DNA from: Amorphophallus konjac
Lineage: Eukaryota; Streptophyta; Magnoliopsida; Alismatales; Araceae
DNA: 64,000 nt
Reading direction: 5' to 3'
NCBI GenBank assembly: GCA_022559845.1
Contig: CM040118.1
Span: 237,073,224 to 237,137,223 of the forward strand
The position numbers and the translations under genes are program-made. The notes beneath the pieces are model-generated. The model worked only from the letters and a program-made list of their open reading frames with translations, did not search any database and was not told where the DNA came from. Shown piece by piece: positions 1 through 9,391 of this stretch (within the stretch, counting starts at the first letter, position 1; every line of letters starts with the position of its first letter).

Positions 1-738
1 CACAGGATCTGAAAACTCAGGGTAGAACCAAGTTTTCCTGAGAGTTGGCATTGACCATGATGTAGACCTTCGATTCAGCCTTTGGGCCGTTCATAAAAGT
101 TGTAGAGACCGAAGAGAGGAAAATGGGGATATGCTTTATGAAAGGTTTGGTGGAAGTTGCGATTTGTTGTGGATTTTATACTGACTCGGGGACGGATCTG
201 GACAGCAGAGACAGAATGGAAATTGGGGAAAAGACACAATTTCTACAAATAGGTAGAGGGCTTTAGAAATTCGACGAAAATTTGTGGAGGGTGGGGATGA
301 TGGACAGAACCTCCAATAAATTTGAGGTTTCCAACAAAAATCAAAAAGGAGGTCTAAAGGTGGAAGAACTAAGCTTATGCTACGCAGATCTGAAAAGGGG
401 CAGATCAAGAAGATAGAAAGACACGAAAATAGAAAAATATAAAACAAACTCTGAATGACGTGATTGTTTTACTGGAGGTTGGGAATCAAGAAAGGAACTA
501 ACCTTGAAAATCTCAACTCCAGATGATGTCGGAGTTGGGAGTTCAAAATCCCGGAGTGAGACTCTCTCCAGCCAAATAGAACCTTGGGCAGAACTTCGGA
601 GGCGGCTTCGCGGCGGCTCGATGGCGGCACGAACGGCGGCGGCGGCACCAGAGATGAAATCAGGGATAGTGGGGCTCAGGTAGAAGGGGTTCTCAACCCT
701 GAAATGCAGAGGGAAGAAGGAGGAACCAAGAGGAGAGA
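1..738 (-). mobile_element. LTR fragment J, piece 1 (B-family LTR, U5 side)
   Basis: Read on the minus strand, this stretch matches the R/U5 part of the element B LTR around 10030-10720: the same order of CCGCCGCC-rich text, the ACTGGAGGTTC motif, and the phrases TACAACTTT and GGCTGAATCG near the end. It stops exactly where element A begins, and the match resumes at 9183. I infer one old LTR of a B-related element in minus orientation, split by A and then by B. The window edge cuts it, so its 3' end is not seen. No gene is supported here; the short open frames do not resemble proteins. Confidence 0.7.
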
Positions 739-3364
739 TGATGTAAAACCGACCTTGGACCTATTTTGCAAGCATTCAAGTTTGAGCAGCGGACTCACAC
801 TAGTGAGCTCACCCGTATGGCACACACTAGGGCCCGAAGGCAACTAGGCGATGTTGGAGAGGGTCCGAGGTGGGACCATGAGGCTCCAAGGGTTGGCAAG
901 CTTTGGGAGAACCCAAAATGGGCCTAGGATGCCCAAATCATGGGTGGCCAACACACCAAGGGTGTGGGTAAAGTGGATTCACTCTCAACTCGCCCGCGGT
1001 GGTCACTCAATTTGGTGACAATGTAAAATCGGACACTCTCTTACCGCCGACGGAGTAACTATAGCAATACTAAGCTAAGCAAGTCCAATACAGCAATGAG
1101 GGATGTTCAGGAGCTCACCTAGCCGGCGTGAAGACGCTGACTCCGGCCGGAGACGGGGGCGAGCGGGGAGGCGAGGGTATGTACCCGCACGCCGCGTCGG
1201 TGTCGCTTCAACCTGAAAGTGTAAAGAGTACAACACTACGCCTCTCGCAGGAGGGATGATCTTGGGGTGGGGATTAAGTTAATTACATCCAAAACTACCT
1301 CCACGCAGGTAGGGGCCTTCAGCCGGCCAAGCGGGTTGGGGATTACGCAATGAAACTTGACCTGCCGAGCTCCACCGGTTCTGCCCTGCTTCAGGTTCAC
1401 TGGAGAGACAGTCGGAGACGGTGCTGCCACGGGTTCCACGGAACTCGGATCTTGACGAGACCAGCACCAAAAGTTTCCCAACTGACAGAGGATGAAGCTT
1501 GAATTTTTGGGGAAGCTTTGATACTCGGGGCTGACCGCGCCGGCGACTGGAACAGGACAGCAGCGTCTGGTCTCTGGCGGGTACCAAACTGATGCAGCAG
1601 GTTGCAGAAGACACTGTGGGCTCTCCCGGACTCCGATTGGAATGAAACTGGCGGTGATGTGATCGTGGTCGGGGTAGCTTCGATCCGGAGTTGACGGGGA
1701 TACGATCCGATGTCGGTTGAGAGAGGGTAACCGGAGGAGAGAGGACTGGTCTAACCTGGGACCACAGGGGGCAGTCTGCCGTCTCCGACGAAGAAAATTG
1801 GAGCAGAGGGTTCCGGTGGCCGATTGAGTCCCTTCTTCTTGGAGGTGGCAGCTAGCTTGAAGTAGTTTCTTCCCTCCAAAAATGGCGCTCAGAGCCTTCA
1901 CGAGCTGGCCGTGGCAGAGTCTGGGACCGGACTTATTGATTCTGGCTCTGTCTGGTGCAGATCAATGTGGCTGGTTGCAGAGGGTGCCACGATCTCTAAC
2001 GAGCTCTGATTAAGGCGAGACCTGAACCGTTGGAACCGTAGCCGAGTCTTCTTTTTGTCGGAATCAACAGTGACGTCGGAAGATGTCGGAGAAGACTGGG
2101 ACGATCAGATGAGTAGAGGGGTGTCGGTTCTGGCTCCTGTAAATTGACCTGACACACTTGAAGTAGAAAATTTGTAACTTGAGATGCCGATGTCCAAATG
2201 CAGCTCTGCTTCTCTAGGATGAAAGAGGACTTGAGAGGGAATAACTTTGCTGAAGAAGACTTGATCTGAATCCCAAAAGGTTCGTCGTGGTCGGGCTTCC
2301 AATCTCGCTCTGGTTCTCTGCCTGGGGTCCTCTGCGCAGTCGTGGGAGATCAGCTTCTGCGGATAGCTCCGACCTCGGAAGCCGGCGAGACCACCACCGT
2401 TGGAAAGATATCTCGATGACGATTCCAGAAATGTAGGCCTTGCCATCTGAATCTTTGAGAGACGGTCGTGGCTGCCTCTGCAAGTTGCTGCAACTCTGTT
2501 GTCTGAAACAGAGGCTGAATGAGAAGAAGATGAGGGGGTGGGGAAGGGGATGGCCAAGAGAGTAAGAGGTGGAGGGTGAACTTGGCTGGTATGGGGAAGG
2601 GGGGCTGCGACTTTGGGTGGTTTGGGAGGTGGGGAGATGGAAGGGCACTGCCCTAGGGAGAGGAAAATTTGAATTTGGGCTTAGGGAAGAGCCCCTTCAA
2701 CCTTGGGGAGAGGAAGGGGTGCTTAGGAAGTGGTGTTGGGTAGTTGGGGTTGGGGGTTGGGAGGTGGGTGTGGATTGGAGGATGCCACCTTGGGTTGGGG
2801 GGGAGTTAAATGGGTGTATGGGGAAGGGGAGAGGTCTTAATGAGGGGTGAATGGGGAGGAGAGAGAAAATTCCGAAAATTGGGTGGAGGGAGAGAGAGAG
2901 AGAGATAAAGAGAGAGAGAGAGAGAGATAATGGGCGAGAGAGGGAAGAGAGATTTGGTAGAGAGGAGTAAGACTAGAGAATTTTTTCTATTCAAATGATT
3001 CTTCAAAAGTTGTTACAAATGAGGAGTGGGGTGGCCTATTTATAGGCACATGACTTTTTCACAAAGGACCCTAACAAAAGACACAATGACTAATAACCGA
3101 AGGGAAGGGGGGGCATCCATGGGCCTAGCCCAATGAGATGGGCCAAATAACCTATCAAACCAACATAATGACTCAATACTTAGGAAAATGACTCAACAAC
3201 CTAGGTACATGACTCAAATAAAGGGAAAATTACATGATATTGACTCAAAAAAAATGTGAAGATTACATGACTAGACTCAAAAATACATGACTAACATAAT
3301 GGCGCTTGCCGACGAACAATCCGAGTTCGGAGAAAATGTGGAGGGGCAAGGGATGCCCTCATCA
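739..3364 (-). repeat. 3' LTR of element A
   Basis: This is the promoter-distal LTR of A (2626 bp) and it lacks the LINE fragment present in its partner. The promoter region is near 3035. The transcribed part, read leftward from about 3010, is a long pyrimidine-rich leader that shows on the plus strand as G/A-rich DNA at 2540-2960, with a GA microsatellite at about 2889-2930. The open frames within it (for example 1236-1901 and 2105-2557, minus) carry no recognisable domain. Confidence 0.85.
3035..3046 (-). promoter_or_regulatory. TATA box of element A 3' LTR
   Basis: CCTATTTATAGG reads CCTATAAATAGG on the minus strand, a strong plant TATA box. It agrees with the orientation of gag. The sequence is nearly its own reverse complement. 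Confidence 0.6.
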
Positions 3365-3672
3365 TACCCCTGGGGTGGGAAAAACTCGACCCCGTCGAGT
3401 ATGGGTCCACTAGGGAAGTAGTACATCGAACTGCGGCTCTGGGTGATCCTCGATCTCCATACTCAACCCGTGACCATAGTCGGGGAACGGCGCTTCAGCT
3501 CGACAAAGTGACTCGGTCATACCCTCATGCTGGCGATGGGATCTTGCTTGCCTAGTATTGCCGCTGTGTGCTCACGTCGGGCTCTCAGGCTATTTGTGGT
3601 GGCACTCCGAGGGTGTCTCTCACAAGGGTAGGTGTAAGCTGGAGGCACTCACTAGGATCCACCGCGGTGCCC
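3365..3672 (-). pseudogene. Decayed chromodomain region and PPT of element A
   Basis: Between the integrase C-terminal relic and the LTR, minus-strand text next to the LTR encodes a peptide like SSFSHP, and the same peptide precedes the 3' LTR in element B (after its chromodomain). The intervening bases are too decayed to show a full chromodomain frame. The purine run used to prime plus-strand synthesis is probably the AGGGGTA on the minus strand at 3365-3371, abutting the LTR. Homologous text is found in element C at 19438-19800. Confidence 0.5.
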
Positions 3673-4533
3673 TTATAAGGTGCTAGATCCGCCACATGAG
3701 AAATGGGGAGAATCCCAAAACCCTTTTTGAAAGTTCAACCCATAAGCCGGGATGTCAAAGCCACTCGGAACTTGGCAAGGTCCAAGTCCTCGTGCCCTCA
3801 ATTTGGAGGTGACCCTGGGGTAGAGCCACTCCAAAGTCATCATCGTCAAGTTACCAACTTGGAATTCCAAGTGGCGCTCATGAGTTTTTGCTCACTTGTT
3901 GTGAATATCACCGCTTGTTGCTTGATATGTGCTTGGATGCATATGCCATGCTTGATGATGCGATGTGAGTGGGCAATGTTTGGTATGCAAAGGTGGTCCG
4001 GGGCAGCCACATGTAGATCGATCATGCTTTGATGCTATGAAGATTGTGACAGACTCAGGGGGGCCGAGACATCCATAGATGAACCTTTTATGCATGGGTA
4101 TGACAAATGTCGGGAGACCCGGACATCCATGTATGCTCCTCTCATACTTAAGACTCATGATGAATGAGGGTGGGCCAATACATCCAAATACGGTCCACTT
4201 ATGCTTCCTACTTGACATGTGGGTGATGTAAATGAATGTACCCGACTTATGAATCATGCCAAGTGGTGTTGTATGCCAAGACTTATGCACTCTTGTGACG
4301 CAGATGTCTCCTATGTGTGGGCCTTTGGACTTCCATTGGAATGGGTCGAAGGGGTCTAGAAAGGTGGATATCATGAGATGTGGCACTTCCTCGATCCCTA
4401 GGTGTATACCACCCAAAGTCATGGTTCCCATGGTGTAACCCGAGTCTGGGATGGGGTGGATTGGATCAAACATGGTGGGTTGGGGTAGGGAAAGGTAGGT
4501 GGTAGTTAAGGTGGTTGGGTTACTTGGGTTCCC
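3673..4533 (-). pseudogene. Gag C-terminal repeats fused to integrase C-terminal relic (element A)
   Basis: This segment continues the gag frame of A. It follows an in-frame TAA at 4534-4536 and has one more stop, a TGA at 3892-3894. In order it shows a second DPFDPF motif (about 4340), four copies of a roughly 22-residue unit ending GCPGPP or close variants (about 4010-4220), and a block with the pattern EFQVGN..MM..L and LRARGLGP (about 3780-3870). That block aligns with HEGEYVMIRV and LQARGAGP in the integrase C-terminus of element B. The shared frame says that Gag and the integrase tail were one polyprotein in this family. Element C keeps the same join without the TGA. RT and the integrase core are not here. 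Confidence 0.65.
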
Positions 4534-6225
4534 TTACTCCCATTGGAATGGATCATAGGGATCATAAAGTGGATTACCAAGGGGCTCCATGTCCTCAAGG
4601 TCCTCAAAAGGTGATGAGTCGTCCTCTTCTAGTAAAATGGTTGGGCCGGTGTATGGGGTGGGCTGGTTGGTTAAGGTTTTAGGAATCACAATGGTAGGGG
4701 AGTGGACCAGGATGGGCTCTTCCACTATGGGGAGAAGTAAAAGGATGTCACTAGTGTAGCAACCAATAGTGCAAACCGAGGAGATAGACCCAATGCATGG
4801 ATGGATGAGGTTAAGGCTCTTGGGTTGGTCCGCTCCTAGGGCCAATAAAGAAGTCAAGTCTGATTGCCACTTTAGACCTTTGAGGAGATCATCCCAATCT
4901 TCTACCTCATAGTAGGATTGGATTGTGGTGTGATAGGAGTGGAGGGGAACAATTTGGGATGGATATCCCAAAGGTAAGAGAGGTGGGGGTGAGCTAGGAA
5001 GGGTGAGTCCTTGCTTGAGCCATTGGAGTATATGCTCATTCATGGTGAAGGTGGGTGACTCTTGAGGATCCGGGCTATTTGAAGTGGTAAAGGGTTGAGA
5101 CTTTTCCTTACCATTGGTGTGATCTTGGGCTTCCTTATGGGTGGGAATGGGTTCCGGACTAGCATCTACTCCCATGTGGAGGGTTGTGGAGGTTTCAATT
5201 CCTAGTGTTAATGGGTTGGGTAGGTCTAATGCGGGAGAATTGGTGATAGCTGGAGCATGGTGCACTTGGGGTGGTGGGCAAGGGTGGACTTGGATCGGAA
5301 GGGGAAGTAGAGGAGGCCTAGGTTGGGGAAAGATTGGTGTAGGAAGCGGGAGGTGAGTTGGGTGAGGGGTTTTGGGTTTGGGGATGGTGGCCATTATGGG
5401 CCTTGGTGGAGGGGTGGACACGGTGTCCACATGGTTTTTAATGGTGAGGGTTGGATGAGTGGTGGTCACCATGGAGGGAATTGGGTCGGTTAGGGGTCTC
5501 TTGCCCTTGGGATCATTTGGGGTGGAAGTGGGGGCTAAAGAGGCTTGACTAGTGTAGGTTAGTGAAGGGGGTTTTGGTTGGGGTGTGGGGGCCCTCATGG
5601 GATTAGGTGGGGAGGTGGAGGCCTTGGAGACTTGGGTTCTAGTGGTAAGGGTTTGGACGGGTGGGTTTGGAGGAGTGAGAGTGCTCCTCGAGTTTTGGTA
5701 ACCCGGGTAGGAAGGGGACATATATTTTGCTCTAAGTTGCTCCTTCATGTCCTTCCAAGTGGTGATGGGAGTTTCCCTTCTAAGTATCTTTAGCCCGAAA
5801 ATTTGCATCCAATAAGTTTCCGCCCGTTTGGTAAGTTGCATTTTGGCAACCAATGTCTTTTCATCCTCGGATATATGATACCAAGTGAAGTATTGGTCCA
5901 TTGTAGCTTCACAATCTAAATATTCTCTAGGAGAGGTTCCATCAAAGGTGAGAAGTGGGAAAGGGACCATTCTATCGTCTGTCCTTGGGGCGGGCCTATT
6001 TTCTCCAAGTTGGTTGAGTCGGTCCGATATGTTATCAAGCCGCTCATTGGCATAGGTCAAGGCTTTCATGAAGTAATTGACATGGCCAGGGAAGTTTTGG
6101 GTGTTAGTGGTAGGCATCTCTTGGTGGCTTGGACTTATGGAGTGGGCCGATTGGTAAGGTTGATATGAGGTGGCCATACTAGGGGACAAGAGTGATGCAC
6201 TTGAAGACTCTAAATGCATTGACAT
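4534..6225 (-). CDS. gag: Gag-like protein of element A
   Basis: An open frame of 563 codons starts at the ATG at 6225, only about 50 bp after the PBS. The capsid-like region lies at about residues 60-180: SPREYLDCEATMDQYF followed by KRAETYWMQIF and TWKDMKEQLRAKY, the usual retrotransposon gag fold. Residues about 185-340 are Pro/Thr/Ser-rich low complexity. No CCHC zinc knuckle is visible, which is unusual for Gag. Residues about 420-500 form a second conserved block (WLKQGL, then DDLLKGL, then GSISSV) that is also found in the Gag of element B and that I do not recognise. The frame ends with DPYDPFQWE and a TAA; the same frame continues beyond it. It probably forms particles that rely on enzymes from another element. 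Confidence 0.75.
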   Translation of the reverse strand: MSMHLESSSASLLSPSMATSYQPYQSAHSISPSHQEMPTTNTQNFPGHVNYFMKALTYANERLDNISDRLNQLGENRPAPRTDDRMVPFPLLTFDGTSPREYLDCEATMDQYFTWYHISEDEKTLVAKMQLTKRAETYWMQIFGLKILRRETPITTWKDMKEQLRAKYMSPSYPGYQNSRSTLTPPNPPVQTLTTRTQVSKASTSPPNPMRAPTPQPKPPSLTYTSQASLAPTSTPNDPKGKRPLTDPIPSMVTTTHPTLTIKNHVDTVSTPPPRPIMATIPKPKTPHPTHLPLPTPIFPQPRPPLLPLPIQVHPCPPPQVHHAPAITNSPALDLPNPLTLGIETSTTLHMGVDASPEPIPTHKEAQDHTNGKEKSQPFTTSNSPDPQESPTFTMNEHILQWLKQGLTLPSSPPPLLPLGYPSQIVPLHSYHTTIQSYYEVEDWDDLLKGLKWQSDLTSLLALGADQPKSLNLIHPCIGSISSVCTIGCYTSDILLLLPIVEEPILVHSPTIVIPKTLTNQPTPYTGPTILLEEDDSSPFEDLEDMEPLGNPLYDPYDPFQWE

Positions 6226-6263
6226 GCCCTAGGACCAACTTGATAGAGACGAGTTGTGAACTT

Positions 6264-6275
6264 GCTCTGATACCA
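6264..6275 (-). promoter_or_regulatory. Primer-binding site, initiator tRNA-Met (element A)
   Basis: The minus strand reads TGGTATCAGAGC two bases after the 5' LTR end, matching the complement of the plant initiator tRNA-Met 3' end. Confidence 0.85.
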
Positions 6276-6815
6276 CTTGATGTAAAACCGACCTTGGACC
6301 TATTTTGCAAGCATTCAAGTTTGAGCAGCGGACTCACACTAGTGAGCTCACCCGTATGGCACACACTAGGGCCCGAAGGCAACTAGGCGATGTTGGAGAG
6401 GGTCCGACGTGGGACCATGAGGCTCCAAGGGTTGGCAAGCTTGGGGAGAACCCAAAATGGGCCTAGGATGCCCAAATCATGGGCGGCCAACACACCAAGG
6501 GTGTGGGTAAAGTGGATTCACTCTCAACTCGCCCGCGGTGGTCACTCAATTTGGTGGCAATGTAAAATCGGACACTCTCTTACCGCCGACGGAGTAACTA
6601 TAGCAATACTAAGCTAAGCAAGTCCAATACAGCAATGAGGGATGTTCAGGAGCTCACCTAGCCGGCGTGAAGATGCCGACTCCGGCCGGAGACGGGGGCG
6701 AGCGGGGAGGCGAGGGTATGTACCCGCACGCCGCGTCAGTGTCGCTTCAACCTGAAAGTGTAAAGAGTACAACACTACGCCTCTCGCAGGAGGGATGATC
6801 TTGGGGTGGGGATTA

Positions 6816-7107
6816 TCTTTAGGGAAGGCAACCATGTGGCGGACAGGTTGGCTGCCCATGGGTGCTTGTTGTCGTCTTCTTCCACATTTTGTTCTTGGGC
6901 CGAGCTTCCCTCTTCTGTTAAGGGCCCCTATCGTCTTGATAAGATAGGGTGTCCCTCCTTCAGGCCCTAATCTCTCTTTGTACTTTGCTTTCATATATAT
7001 AAAATTCCCTGCCCGGCGGCTAGGAGTGGAGCGTCCCTTCCCTTCTTGTAGGGATGAACGGTCCACCCCCTTCCGCTTGTCAGGTATTGCCCTTAAAAAA
7101 AAAAAAA
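6816..7107 (+). mobile_element. 5'-truncated LINE (L1-type) 3' end with poly-A
   Basis: The insertion is present in only one LTR of A. It opens in a coding frame, with REGNHVADRLAAHG at its start, the end of the RNase H domain found at the C-terminus of many plant LINE ORF2 proteins (the Asp in VAD is the usual catalytic-side residue). The frame runs to a stop near 6970. A short 3' UTR follows, then a run of 13 A at 7095-7107. Poly-A on the plus strand and 5' truncation are typical of target-primed reverse transcription. The flanking ATTA occurs on both sides (6812-6815 and 7107-7110), but a clear longer duplication is not seen. Confidence 0.75.
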
Positions 7108-8852
7108 TTACATCCAAAACTACCTCCACGCAGGCAGGGGCCTTCAGCCGGCCAAGCGGGTTGGGGATTACGCAATGAAACTTGACCTCCCGAGCTCCAC
7201 CGGTTCTGCCCTGCTTCAGGTTCACTGGACAGACAGTCGGAGACGGTGCTGCCACGGGTTCCACGGAACTCGGATCTTGACGAGACCAGTGCCAAAAGTT
7301 TCCCAACTGACAGAGGATGAAGCTTGAATTTTTGGGGAAGCTTTGATACTCGGGGCTGACCGCGCCGGCGACTGGAACAGGACAGCAGCGTCTGGTCTCT
7401 AGCGGGTACCAAACTGATGCAGCAGGTTGCAGAAGTCACTGTGGGTTCTCCCGGACTCCGATTGGAATGAAACTGGCGGTGATGCGATCGTGGTCGGGGT
7501 AGCTTCGAGCCGGAGTTGACGGGGATGCGATCCGATCTCGGTGGAGAGAGGGTAACCGGAGGAGAGAGGACTGGTCTAACCTAGGACCACAGGGGGCAGT
7601 CTGCCGTCTCCGACGAAGAAAATTAGAGCAAAGGGTTCCGGTGGCCGATTGAGTCCCTTCTTCTTGGAGGTGGCAGCTAGCTTGAATTAGTTTCTTCCCT
7701 CCAAAAATAGAACTCAGAGCCTTCATGAGCTGGCCGTGGCAGAGTCTGGGACCGGACTTATTGATTCTGCCGCTGTCTGGTGCAGATCAATGTGGCTGGT
7801 TGCAGAGGGTGCCACGATCTCTAACGAGCTCTGATTGAGGCGAAACCTGAACCGTTAGAACCGTAGCCGAGTATTCTTTCTGTCGGCATTGACAGCGATG
7901 TCGGAAGATGTCGGAGAAGACTGGGACGATCAGATGAGTAGAGGGGTGTCGGTTCTGGCTCCTGTAAACTGACCTGACACACTTGAAGTAGAAAATTTGT
8001 AACTTGAGATGCCGATGTCCAAATGCAGCTATGCTTCTTTGGGATGAAAGAGGACTTGAGAGGGAAGAACTATGCTAAAGAATACTTGATCTGAATCCCA
8101 AAAGGTTCGTCGTGGTCGGGCTTCCAATCTCGCTCTGGTTCTCTGCCTGGGGTCTTCTGCGCAGTCGTGGGAGATCAGCTCCTGCCGATAGCTCCGACCT
8201 CGGAAGCCGGCGAGACCACCACCGTTGGAAAGCTATCTCGATGACGATTCCAGAAATGTAGGCCTTGCCACTTGAATCTTTGAGAGATGGTCATGGCTGC
8301 CTCTGCAAGTTGCTGCAACTCTGCTGTCTGAAATAGAGGCTGAATGAGAAGAAGATGAGGGGGTGGGGAAGGGGATGGCCAAGAGAGTAAGAGGTGGAGG
8401 GTGAACTTGGCTGGTATGGGGAAGGGGGGCTGCGACTTTGGGTGGTTTGGGAGGTGGGGAGATGGAAGGGCACTGCCCTAGGGAGAGGAAAATTTGAATT
8501 TGGGCTTAGGGAAGAGCCCCTTCAACCTTGGGGAGAGGAAGGGGTGCTTAGGAAGTGGTGTTGGGTAGTTGGGGGTTGGGAGGTGGGGTGTGGATTAGAG
8601 GATGCCACCTTGGGTTGGGGGGGAGTTAAATGGGTGTATGGGGAAGGGGAGAGGTCTTAATGAGGGGTGAATGGGGAGGAGAGAGAAAATTCCAAAAATT
8701 GGGTGGAGGGAGAGAGAGAGAGAGATAAAGAGAGAGAGAGAGAGATAATGGGTGAGAGAGGGAAGAGAGATTTGGTAGAGAGGAGTAAGACTAGAGAATT
8801 TTTTCTATTCAAATGATTCTTCAAAAGTTGTTACATATGAGGAGTGGGGTGG

Positions 8853-8864
8853 CCTATTTATAGG
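8853..8864 (-). promoter_or_regulatory. TATA box of element A 5' LTR
   Basis: The same CCTATTTATAGG as in the other LTR. It would drive the minus-strand transcript toward gag. Confidence 0.6.
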
Positions 8865-9182
8865 CACATGACTTTTTCACAAAGGACCCTAACAAAAGAC
8901 ACAATGACTAATAACCGAAGGGAAGGGGGGGCATCCATGGGCCTAGCCCAATGAGATGGGCCCAATAACCTATCAAACCAACATAATGACTCAATACTTA
9001 GGAAAATGACTCAACAACCTAGGTACATGACTCAAATAAAGGGAAAATTACATGATATTGACTCAAAAAAAATGTGAAGATTACATGACTAGACTCAAAA
9101 ATACATGACTAACATAATGGCGCTTGCCGACGAACAATCCGAGTCCGGAGAAAATGTGAAGGGGCAAGGGATGCCCTCATCA

Positions 9183-9391
9183 ATAGAGGGGAGGGGCGCA
9201 CCAGCTCCAATGCTCATTCAACAAATTTTCTTCTCATTAATTCATGAAAAATGGAAATACATGCCTTATGTAATAAATGGAAAATGACCACTAATGCCCT
9301 CAAATCTAGGGTTGGGAGGGGTATACAAGGTATAGAACTAATTAGTTCTAATAGACATAATTTTTAAAAATTAAATCAACCCATAAAGAGG
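9183..9391 (-). mobile_element. LTR fragment J, piece 2
   Basis: On the minus strand this matches the element B LTR around 9960-10050, with ATTTCCATTTT..TGAATTAATG followed by AGCTGGTGC and a C-rich run. It links J piece 1 to piece 3. It lies between the end of A and the start of B, and its last five bases, AGAGG, are the target duplication of B. Confidence 0.65.

Larger units (their letters stand above)
739..9182 (-). mobile_element. Element A: non-autonomous gag/chromodomain LTR retrotransposon
   Basis: The two long terminal repeats are 739-3364 and 6278-9182, both starting TGATGTAAAACC and ending CCCTCATCA, so the ends form the inverted repeat TGATG/CATCA. Orientation is minus: the initiator-tRNA-Met primer site lies inside the right-hand LTR, and the TATA boxes and gag read leftward. 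The interior is only about 2.9 kb and holds gag plus an integrase C-terminal relic; RT, RNase H and the integrase core are absent. Flanking bases AGAGA (734-738) and ATAGA (9183-9187) look like a target duplication with one change. It sits inside LTR fragment J. The design resembles gag-only TR-GAG elements but with an added integrase tail. Confidence 0.85.
6278..9182 (-). repeat. 5' LTR of element A, with LINE insertion
   Basis: This partner of 739-3364 aligns along its whole length except for an extra block of about 290 bp at 6816-7107, a LINE tail. It contains the same G/A-rich tract (about 8350-8780) and a TATA box at 8853-8864. It differs from the other LTR by scattered substitutions and small indels, which indicates an older insertion than E. 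Confidence 0.85.

Noticed and set aside
1236..2557. Minus-strand open frames in the A LTR (also 6614-7726)
   Set aside because: They are inside LTR repeats, have no domain, and differ between the two LTR copies by indels.
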